Of a stretch of DNA of 25,945 bases, positions 16,968 to 22,724 are shown in pieces (the first letter of the stretch is position 1; each line of letters begins with the position of its first letter). The notes beneath the pieces were generated by a model that made no database searches, had not been told where the DNA came from, and was given only the letters and a program-made list of their open reading frames with translations. The stretch is taken from assembly GCA_003232155.1 (NCBI GenBank), contig QILY01000046.1, positions 1 to 25,945 of the forward strand. The letters are read 5' to 3'. Source of the DNA: Maribacter sp. GTDB taxonomy: Bacteria; Bacteroidota; Bacteroidia; Flavobacteriales; Flavobacteriaceae. Position numbers and translations under genes: made by a program.

Positions 16968-17154
16968 AAGCCGAGTAGGTAAAGGGGAATTTTAAACCTA
17001 TTTTCTGTAATTAAACTTCCTGCAATCAATCCCACGTTTAATTATACGTTTTCAAAATATCACCAAACCCGTTACAATCGTTCGAAAAAATTTAAAAATT
17101 TGTTGGTTTATGCGCTAAGAAAAGGTAATTTAATAAAACCTAAATCCTTAACGT

Positions 17155-18273
17155 ATGATGAACCTAAGCTATTGGGAATACAAAACGTGGCTCTCTAATA
17201 TTGATTTTACCATTGTTGGTAGTGGTATTGTTGGGTTAAATTGTGCTTTGACCCTTCGTAAGCAATATCCCAAGGCCAAGATATTGATATTGGAGAAAGG
17301 CATATTGCCCCAAGGTGCAAGTACTAAAAATGCCGGGTTTGCATGTTTTGGTAGTATTTCAGAGATTTTAGATGATTTAAAACACCATTCAGAAGACGAG
17401 GTAGTACAATTGGTGCAAAAACGTTGGAATGGTATACGGCTACTATGTAAAACTCTAGGGAAGTCCCGCATCGATTATCACAAGTATGGCGGGCATGAAC
17501 TATTTTTAAATTCCCATAAAGAGGCATACCATACCTGTATGAACGAATTGGATAACATAAATCAATTGTTGTATCCTATTTTTGGCAAAGCTGCTTTTAC
17601 AACCTTTTCGAACATCTTCAATTTTCAAAACATTCAAGAAAAGTACATTAGCAATATATTTGAAGCCCAAATTGATACTGGTAAAATGATGATTGGCCTA
17701 TTGCAACTTGCACAAAAGAAAGGCATAACCATTCTCAATTCAATTACGGTTAAGCATTTTGAAGAAAAAGGATCTAGCGTGGCTATACATACGGATCAAT
17801 TTGAATTTCAAACAAACAAACTTATAATCGCTACCAACGGTTTTGCATCTCAAATATTAAATGAGTCCGTTAAACCAGCGCGCGCTCAGGTGCTAATTAC
17901 AAAACCAATAAAAAACTTACCTATCAAAGGCACCTTCCATTTAAATGAAGGCTATTATTATTTTAGGAATATAGACGACCGTATTTTGTTTGGTGGAGGC
18001 AGAAATTTGGATTTTAAAGGCGAGGAAACTACCTCATTTGAAGAAACTGATTTAATTCAAAATCAATTAGAGGTGATTCTTATCAATACTATTTTGCCAA
18101 ATACCCCTTTTGAAATTGAAAGGCGTTGGAGCGGTATTATGGGTATGGGCCAACATAAAAAACCTATTATAAAGCAACTGTCAAACCAAGTATACTGTGG
18201 TGTTCGTTTAGGCGGAATGGGGGTTGCCATAGGTAGTTTGGTAGGTAAAGAATTGGCTGAGCTTACGTTTTAG
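17155..18273 (+). CDS. FAD-dependent oxidoreductase of the DAO (glycine/D-amino-acid oxidase) family
   Basis: 372 residues, typical for DAO. The N-terminal dinucleotide fold has FTIVGSGIVGLNCALTLR (GxGxxG at 22-27) and an acidic residue at the end of strand 2 (Glu47 in LILEKG). The ASTKNAGFACFGS block (55-67) is the flavin-contact motif of DAO proteins. The C-terminal FAD motif is visible as RRWSGIMG and CGVRLGGMGVAIG. It probably oxidises an amine or D-amino acid; substrate cannot be told. No signal peptide. Two adjacent ATGs (17155 and 17158) make the start uncertain by one residue. It stands alone, with no partner dehydrogenase, permease or deaminase nearby. Confidence 0.88.
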   Translation: MMNLSYWEYKTWLSNIDFTIVGSGIVGLNCALTLRKQYPKAKILILEKGILPQGASTKNAGFACFGSISEILDDLKHHSEDEVVQLVQKRWNGIRLLCKTLGKSRIDYHKYGGHELFLNSHKEAYHTCMNELDNINQLLYPIFGKAAFTTFSNIFNFQNIQEKYISNIFEAQIDTGKMMIGLLQLAQKKGITILNSITVKHFEEKGSSVAIHTDQFEFQTNKLIIATNGFASQILNESVKPARAQVLITKPIKNLPIKGTFHLNEGYYYFRNIDDRILFGGGRNLDFKGEETTSFEETDLIQNQLEVILINTILPNTPFEIERRWSGIMGMGQHKKPIIKQLSNQVYCGVRLGGMGVAIGSLVGKELAELTF

Positions 18274-18307
18274 CTAAAGTTAAAACCCCTTTAATCTAAA
18301 AATTCTC

Positions 18308-18328
18308 TGCCCCTTGGGTCGGGGTTTC
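18308..18328 (+). terminator. Possible terminator after the FAD oxidoreductase
   Basis: CCCC at 18310-18313 can pair with GGGG at 18321-18324 around a 7-nt loop, followed by TTT and a T/A-rich stretch. The stem is short and the T-tract broken, so this is weak. Confidence 0.3.
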
Positions 18329-18411
18329 CTATTTACCTTTCTTTTGGAGGAGGGGTCAGAACTGGTTTTTCTGGCAGTTTTGGGTGAGATAAAATATAAA
18401 ATTTCGATCCT

Positions 18412-18435
18412 GGCTTGCCTCGAGGAAGTTAGTTT
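18412..18435. repeat. Fragment of the dispersed hairpin repeat
   Basis: GGCTTGCCTCGAGGAAGTTA resembles the last stem-loop and flank of the element after aspS (GGCTTGCCCCGAGGTAGTTT), in the same orientation. The rest of this spacer (18274-18477) shows no other support for a gene. Confidence 0.45.
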
Positions 18436-18477
18436 CAAGGCCTAATAGATTTTCTAATGCACAATCTAGGTTAAATC

Positions 18478-18636
18478 ATGGAAGATTTTACTGAAGATAT
18501 CACTGGTGATTTGGAATATTTTAAAGCTGAAAATGAAAATCAGATTCATAGTATGTACCAAAATGGAGAGCGCGATAATAGTATGATTAATATTTTGGTA
18601 TATAAATTGGCAGACTTGTACCATTTTGAAGAGTAG
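18478..18636 (+). CDS. Orphan small ORF, 52 residues, or gene remnant
   Basis: ATG to TAG, a small acidic protein: MEDFTEDITGDLEYFKAENE... ending LVYKLADLYHFEE. Composition is protein-like, with a putative coiled or helical centre, and AGG lies 9 nt upstream of the ATG. The stop codon directly abuts the inverted-repeat element that begins at 18637, so it could be the remaining part of a longer gene cut by that element. The antisense frame is hydrophobic and looks like a shadow. I do not recognise a family. Confidence 0.35.
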   Translation: MEDFTEDITGDLEYFKAENENQIHSMYQNGERDNSMINILVYKLADLYHFEE

Positions 18637-18835
18637 TAACCTGAGTTCGATTAATATCAATCTCACAGTAAGTAAATTATAATCAATTCAAGACCTGATT
18701 CCCGAATAAGCCGTCTAAACAGCAATCTTTTAACGATAAAAGCCTTGAATTAACCCGTTAGTGCTACGTTTTTATCTTCCAAATCTTACTATTTACACGG
18801 CTTCTGAGAAATCACTATTAATCGAACTCAGGTTA
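18637..18835. mobile_element. MITE-like element with perfect 20-bp terminal inverted repeats
   Basis: TAACCTGAGTTCGATTAATA at 18637-18656 is repeated as its exact reverse complement at 18816-18835, enclosing 159 bp without a gene. Near the centre, CTTTTA-ACGA-TAAAAG (18727-18742) forms another hairpin. If the outer TA on each side is the duplicated target, the element resembles non-autonomous relatives of TA-targeting transposons (IS630/Tc1 type). That family link is a guess, and no parent transposase is in the window. Confidence 0.6.
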
Positions 18836-18851
18836 GTGTTCTTTTTAATAG

Positions 18852-18859
18852 TAGCTTTG
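18852..18859 (+). promoter_or_regulatory. Possible -7 element of the GreA/GreB-like gene (TAGCTTTG)
   Basis: Exact TAnnTTTG match ending 4 nt before the ATG, which would make the mRNA essentially leaderless. The MITE-like element ends 16 bp upstream, so the -33 region would come largely from that element. Confidence 0.35.
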
Positions 18860-18863
18860 CGGT

Positions 18864-19322
18864 ATGCCTACTACCCCTATAAAAGAAACCTTATATCGAT
18901 TTTGTCAAAACTTCATAGAAGAACGTATTTCACGTATTCAAAAAAACATTCAAGGTATTCAGATAGCATTTACTTCTGAAACTAAAAGCAGTGCAGGCGA
19001 TAAACACGAAACGGGTAGGGCCATGCTGCAATTAGAACGTGAAAAATCAGGACAACAATTGGCCGAAGCTGAGAAGACCGAACAAATCTTATTCAAGGTG
19101 CCCTCAAAAACCAATACTTCAGTTATTGGTTTAGGTAGCCTAGTGAAAACTTCTAAAGCCAACTATTATTTAGCAATTTCCGCGGGGGAATGTAAATCAG
19201 ATGGGCAATCCGTTTTTTGTATTTCTTCTGGTACACCCATAGGGCAATTATTGATGGGTAAAACTATTGGAGATTCGGTTATGTTTAATGGGACTGCTAT
19301 TGAGATTTTGGATATTATGTAG
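18864..19322 (+). CDS. GreA/GreB-family-like protein
   Basis: 152 residues, about the size of GreA (158). The N-terminal half is a charged helical region suited to a coiled coil, with the motif ETKSSAGDKHETGRAMLQLE at about 38-57 that is highly characteristic of a Bacteroidota family. The C-terminal half (about 85-150) is an FKBP-like domain with SSGTPIGQLLMGKTIGDSV, closely echoing GreA's SPIGRAL.GK..GD. GreA/GreB rescue stalled RNA polymerase; whether this protein does so is unproven. From memory, homologues often carry the database label 3-oxoacyl-ACP synthase, which the sequence does not support: no thiolase-fold Cys-His-His or Cys-His-Asn signature and far too short. It lies between two repeat elements but its frame is intact. 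Confidence 0.72.
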   Translation: MPTTPIKETLYRFCQNFIEERISRIQKNIQGIQIAFTSETKSSAGDKHETGRAMLQLEREKSGQQLAEAEKTEQILFKVPSKTNTSVIGLGSLVKTSKANYYLAISAGECKSDGQSVFCISSGTPIGQLLMGKTIGDSVMFNGTAIEILDIM

Positions 19323-19392
19323 TAATGCCAATCAAGGCTTGAGACCGGAAATTGATTATCAATTAAAACTAAAATCCAACTCTTGATTCGCA

Positions 19393-19459
19393 TTAAGTAC
19401 AGGGTATAGGTAATAAGTACAAAGTATTAAGTACAGGGGTAATAAGTACAAAGTATAGG
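19393..19459. repeat. Heptamer-type tandem repeat, left of the IS (plus orientation)
   Basis: AAGTAC/AAAGTAT units based on 7-mers TATTAAG and TACAAAG. A 17-nt direct repeat, TAATAAGTACAAAGTAT, occurs at 19411-19427 and 19440-19456. The reverse-complementary family reappears at 21206-21250. Confidence 0.75.
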
Positions 19460-19462
19460 CTC

Positions 19463-19598
19463 TAGTTTAAAATGGTGTTGATAGCTGCATCCCATATAGC
19501 AGGGGTTTACTGCCATATATGTTTTTATTTTATTATAAAATAACACAAAAAGAGTTTTTTAAGTCATAAACCAATTATATCAACACAATATTAAACTA
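19463..19598. mobile_element. Second MITE-like inverted-repeat element, 136 bp
   Basis: The 21-nt end at 19463-19483 (beginning TAGTTTAAAA and ending GTGTTGATA) pairs with the reverse complement at 19578-19598 at 19 of 21 positions. Inside, CATATAGCAG and CTGCCATATATG form a bulged stem around GGGTTTA. Both ends carry TA. No coding capacity. It lies 6 nt left of the insertion sequence's target duplication. Family unknown. Confidence 0.45.
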
Positions 19599-19604
19599 CA
19601 GCCT

Positions 19605-19608
19605 AAGT
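19605..19608. repeat. Target-site duplication AAGT, left copy
   Basis: Identical to 21189-21192 on the other side of the insertion sequence. Confidence 0.7.
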
Positions 19609-19622
19609 AGGCACTTTCAGTA
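19609..19622 (+). repeat. IS left terminal inverted repeat
   Basis: AGGCACTTTCAGTA, exact reverse complement of 21175-21188. Confidence 0.85.
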
Positions 19623-19728
19623 ATGATTCAACCGCTTGACATTCAGACATATAAGTTGTATTTTGGATAGAACAAAACCCCGAATATGAGTCTCTAGCTC
19701 TAAAAACGGGGTATTATCTAAGAATTGT

Positions 19729-21010
19729 ATGACCAAGGTACGTAGAATTGACAATTTCCAGCACAGATTTCTTTCACATCACAAATCGAGGAGTTCGATC
19801 TATTTTTCGATCGTTTTTTAGAGGGCGACCTCGGCAAGATATATTCGGCCCTCAAGGAAAGTTGGCCTTGATGTTCCTTAAACATTATGCGGGCTGTTCC
19901 GATAGGCGTTTGGTCGATCAGCTAAACGGTAATATCGATTACCAGTTCTTCTGTGGGATCCATCTTGGCGGTAAACGCCTTGCCAATTATAAGATCCTCA
20001 GCGAGATCCGCTGCGAACTTGCCCAAAGGTTGGATATGGACAAGGTGCAGCAAGTACTGTTCGACTCTTGGTCGCCCTACATCTCGGACAAACATAGTAT
20101 GGTGATGGATGCGACCTGCTATGAGGGCGAGGTGCGGTACCCGACCAACGAGAAACTTTTTGGGAGTCGGTAGACTGGAGCTACCGTCAGCTAAAAGCCA
20201 TCTGTAAGGCATTGGGCATAAAAACACCCCGTACCAAATACCTGAAATGGAAAAGGCGCAACATATCCTATAGTAAAATGCGCCGCAAGACCAAGTCGAA
20301 ACGCAGAAGCCTTGACCGTAGCCTTCTCTTGCTCCTCGATAAGATCGACGGTGAACTTTGTAAGCTGGAAAAACAATACGGACCCCAACTGCCCAAGAGG
20401 TATTATCGGCGAAGGGCAACGATCAAAAAGATATACGCCCAACAGTACAAGATCTTCCATACGGGAGAAAAACCAAAAAGCCGTATCGTAAGTATCGGCA
20501 AGGACTATCTCCGCCCTACCGTTCGGGGCAAAGAAATAAAGCCTGTTGAATTTGGCGCCAAGGTCAACAAGTACCAGATAGACGGCATCAATTTCATAGA
20601 ACACCTGAACTTCAATGCCTTCCACGAGGGCAACCGCTTTCAGGATACCATTTTCAAAGCGCAACGTCTTACAAGGGCCAAAACAAGGTTGGCCGGGGCG
20701 GATGCCATCTATGCTACCAACAAGAACAGAAGGTTCGCCACCAAATACAACATCCGTACCGACTTCAAGCGAAAGGGAAGGGCGGGCAAACACGAGAAAC
20801 AGCGTAAACAAATGGCCGCCCTGATAACCAAAGAAAGAGCGGCCCCGTTTGGAGGGAAGCTTTGGCAAGGAAAAGGAACATTACCATCTCAAAAAGATAA
20901 AGGCCAGGACCAAAGAAACAGAAACATTATGGATATTCTTCGATATCCATACCGCCAACGCCCTTGAGATCGGAAGGCGGATAGCGAGCGGACTACAAAA
21001 AGCGGCCTGA
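19729..21010 (+). pseudogene. DDE transposase, multiply frameshifted
   Basis: Homology-like segments lie in several frames. ATG 19729 opens MTKVRRIDNF; a different frame from 19782 reads IEEFDLFFDRFLEGDLG; a third (to about 20161) reads GPQGKLALMFLKHYAGCSD and the first catalytic Asp in VMDATCYEG (20108-20110). A missing T in the T-run at 20157-20161 shifts to the frame carrying SVDWSYRQLK and the second Asp in GADAIYATN (20701-20703). An extra C in 20843-20846 returns to the previous frame with RLEGSFGKEKEH (Glu 20852-20854), ending at TGA 21008-21010. The N-terminal junction near 19845 also appears to lack sequence, since GKIYSAL and GPQGKLAL are fused within overlapping bases. All DDE residues survive but no intact protein can be made. 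An unrelated-looking antisense frame at 20191-20868 is a shadow. Confidence 0.8.
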
Positions 21011-21174
21011 ACGAATATCAAGACCGGAACCATGGGATACCCAGCTCCAAGAAGTGCCCGAATCGGGGCTTAATACCAAAAATAGCACAGACCACAGAAT
21101 CTGAACATGGAAAATGACGCTATAATTTATTCAACGGCTTTTTTTGTACTCTAGATTGTTAAAAATTGGCTTAC

Positions 21175-21188
21175 TACTGAAAGTGCCT
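21175..21188 (-). repeat. IS right terminal inverted repeat
   Basis: TACTGAAAGTGCCT, exact reverse complement of 19609-19622. Confidence 0.85.
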
Positions 21189-21192
21189 AAGT
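21189..21192. repeat. Target-site duplication AAGT, right copy
   Basis: Matches 19605-19608 next to the left IS end. Confidence 0.7.
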
Positions 21193-21205
21193 AAATTATA
21201 ATGTG

Positions 21206-21250
21206 CTTAATACTTAATACTTAATACTTAATACTTTGTACTTAATACTT
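21206..21250. repeat. Heptanucleotide microsatellite (CTTAATA)n, right of the IS
   Basis: Four CTTAATA units (21206-21233), one CTTTGTA (21234-21240), one CTTAATA (21241-21247), then CTT. It stops directly at the arfB stop codon. It is the reverse complement of the 7-mers at 19393-19459. Confidence 0.88.
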
Positions 21251-21251
21251 A

Positions 21252-21656
21252 TCAATCCATATCAGGTTTGCCTCGATTGACTTTCTTCTGAGCCGCTTTT
21301 TTCTTGTTTTGTAAACGTTTCTCGATCGCTGCTTTTGAAGGTTTTGTTTTTCGGCGTTTTTTGGGTACTATCAATGCGTTTTCAAGAACCTCTAAAAACC
21401 GTTTTATAGCCAGATCTTTATTTTTGTGCTGACTTCTACTTTCGTCACATTGAAGCAATAAAATATTTTCTTTGGTCAAACGATTGCTGAGCTTTAATAT
21501 AATGCGTTCTTTTTCAGTTTCGGTGAGAGCATTTGAATTATCTAAATCAAAAGACAATTCGATTTTGGTCGATACTTTGTTTACATGCTGACCACCAGCG
21601 CCGCTGCTTCGCACGGCCTTGAATTGTAGTTCTTGTATGATTTTTGCTTTATCCAC
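21252..21656 (-). CDS. arfB: Alternative ribosome-rescue peptidyl-tRNA hydrolase ArfB (YaeJ)
   Basis: 134 residues, matching E. coli ArfB (140). The release-factor catalytic motif GGQ is at 21-23 within SSGAGGQHVNKVSTKIELSFD. It lacks the codon-recognition domains of RF1/RF2 and instead ends in a basic tail (KKRRKTKPSKAAIEKRLQNK, then KKVNRG) that in ArfB enters the empty mRNA channel of stalled ribosomes. It hydrolyses peptidyl-tRNA on non-stop complexes. It starts 1 nt after the stop of the ABC ATPase gene, so they are co-transcribed. Confidence 0.93.
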   Translation of the reverse strand: MDKAKIIQELQFKAVRSSGAGGQHVNKVSTKIELSFDLDNSNALTETEKERIILKLSNRLTKENILLLQCDESRSQHKNKDLAIKRFLEVLENALIVPKKRRKTKPSKAAIEKRLQNKKKAAQKKVNRGKPDMD

Positions 21657-21657
21657 G

Positions 21658-22641
21658 TTATTCTGTACCTGTTGCTAAACGTTGATTAATGGTTTCAAGA
21701 GAAACATTCAGAAAAACGGTTTTACCGGCTTCTATGGCTTTATGGTGGTGAAAGTAAATATTCTTGTTTTCATAAATACCATCGATCATATAATGACCGC
21801 CGATATAATAAGACCTATTTACAAGAACTTCAAGACCTGATTTCTCAGAAACTTTAAATTCATGGGCGTAGACTATAATACGTCTTTTAGTATCAGCATA
21901 TGATTTTACAATATTGACGGGTATTTTATTGGCCTCGCCAAACAAAGAAGCAATGTATAAATCTTTAGGGTGTTCATATAAGTTCTTTGGAGTGTCTTTA
22001 GCGATGATTTTCGTATCTCTAATTACCATAACGCGGTCTGCAAAAGGCAACATGTCATTATGATCATGAGTTGCGGTAAGTACCGTAATGCCTTCTTTTT
22101 TAAGAAAGGTAAAAAGGTTTCGTCGGAGTCCATTTTTTCTAAAATTATCAATATGGCTAAAAGGTTCATCAAGTAATAAAATTTCGGGCCGCTGTGCTAA
22201 AACTCTTGCCAAGGCTACTCTTTGTTGTTGTCCTCCACTTAGTAATTTCACTTTAGTATCAGTGAAATCAGTCATTTCAATCATTTCTATAAGCTCTTGG
22301 GTATGAGTTTTCAGTTTATCAGGCTCAAATACAGATAAATACTGGCTCACATTTTCAAAAACGGTATTGTAAGGCATCAAATCAAAATCTTGCGAAAGAT
22401 ATTTCATATAGGGCTCACCGGGCACCAAATTGTACAATGGTCCTAAAACTTGATTATCATCCCAATAAATTTCACCTATTTTGATGTGTAAAAGACCATA
22501 AATGATTTTGAGCAAGGTACTTTTACCACAACCACTTTCTCCGATGATAGAAACATGTTCTCCCCGATGTATCTTGAGGTTAATATCTTCCAATACAGGA
22601 ATATCATTATATGCAAAGGAAACATGATCAACGTTTAACAT
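21658..22641 (-). CDS. Lone ABC transporter ATPase subunit with C-terminal TOBE-like extension
   Basis: 327 residues. The nucleotide-binding domain is complete: Walker A GESGCGKST (34-42), Q-loop Gln84 in LSQDFD, signature LSGGQQQ (134-140), Walker B ILLLDEP (154-160, catalytic Glu159) and switch His192 in ATHDH. Residues about 235-327 form a beta-rich extension (ANKIPVNIV, RIIVYAHEF, YIGGHYMIDG, FLNVSLETIN) similar in position to the TOBE domains of PotA/FbpC-type importers. No permease or binding protein is adjacent, so the transported substrate and partner are unknown. Co-transcribed with arfB. The prolyl oligopeptidase gene lies upstream but is separated by a terminator. Confidence 0.9.
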   Translation of the reverse strand: MLNVDHVSFAYNDIPVLEDINLKIHRGEHVSIIGESGCGKSTLLKIIYGLLHIKIGEIYWDDNQVLGPLYNLVPGEPYMKYLSQDFDLMPYNTVFENVSQYLSVFEPDKLKTHTQELIEMIEMTDFTDTKVKLLSGGQQQRVALARVLAQRPEILLLDEPFSHIDNFRKNGLRRNLFTFLKKEGITVLTATHDHNDMLPFADRVMVIRDTKIIAKDTPKNLYEHPKDLYIASLFGEANKIPVNIVKSYADTKRRIIVYAHEFKVSEKSGLEVLVNRSYYIGGHYMIDGIYENKNIYFHHHKAIEAGKTVFLNVSLETINQRLATGTE

Positions 22642-22660
22642 ATGGCATTGTTCGTTTGGA

Positions 22661-22694
22661 AATAAAAAATCCGTCTCTATTTGAAACGGATTTT
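22661..22694 (-). terminator. Rho-independent terminator of the prolyl oligopeptidase gene
   Basis: On the minus strand AAAATCCGT, an 11-nt loop and ACGGATTTT form a 9-bp perfect stem running into TTTTTTATT. It lies 30 nt after the stop and separates the peptidase from the ABC ATPase gene. Confidence 0.8.
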
Positions 22695-22724
22695 AGGCAA
22701 AAATATTGATTTTTCAGTTAGTAT

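Larger units (their letters stand above)
19609..21188 (+). mobile_element. Insertion sequence, 1580 bp, with TIRs and 4-bp target duplication
   Basis: Ends are perfect 14-bp inverted repeats AGGCACTTTCAGTA (19609-19622) and TACTGAAAGTGCCT (21175-21188), with partial matching continuing inward. AAGT flanks it directly on both sides (19605-19608 and 21189-21192), a 4-bp target duplication. It contains one transposase-derived region in the plus direction that is broken. ACCCCG/CGGGGT arms at 19677-19682 and 19707-19712 form a hairpin upstream of the transposase. The transposase type suggests the IS5/IS1182-like DDE group, not confirmed. Confidence 0.85.

Noticed and set aside
18466..18666. 66-codon hydrophobic frame on the minus strand
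   Set aside because: Antisense to the acidic 52-codon ORF and crosses into the inverted-repeat element; hydrophobicity is the usual antisense artefact.
18672..18686. TAAGTAAATTATAAT shared between the first MITE-like element and the right flank of the IS (21188-21202)
   Set aside because: A 15-nt match of AT-rich sequence with no extension; could be chance, and no mechanism follows from it.
18761..18979. 72-codon frame on the plus strand
   Set aside because: It starts inside the MITE-like element and overlaps the GreA/GreB-like gene start in another frame.
20191..20868. 225-codon antisense frame in the IS
   Set aside because: It opposes clear transposase sequence with visible DDE motifs; the antisense translation shows no recognisable motif.
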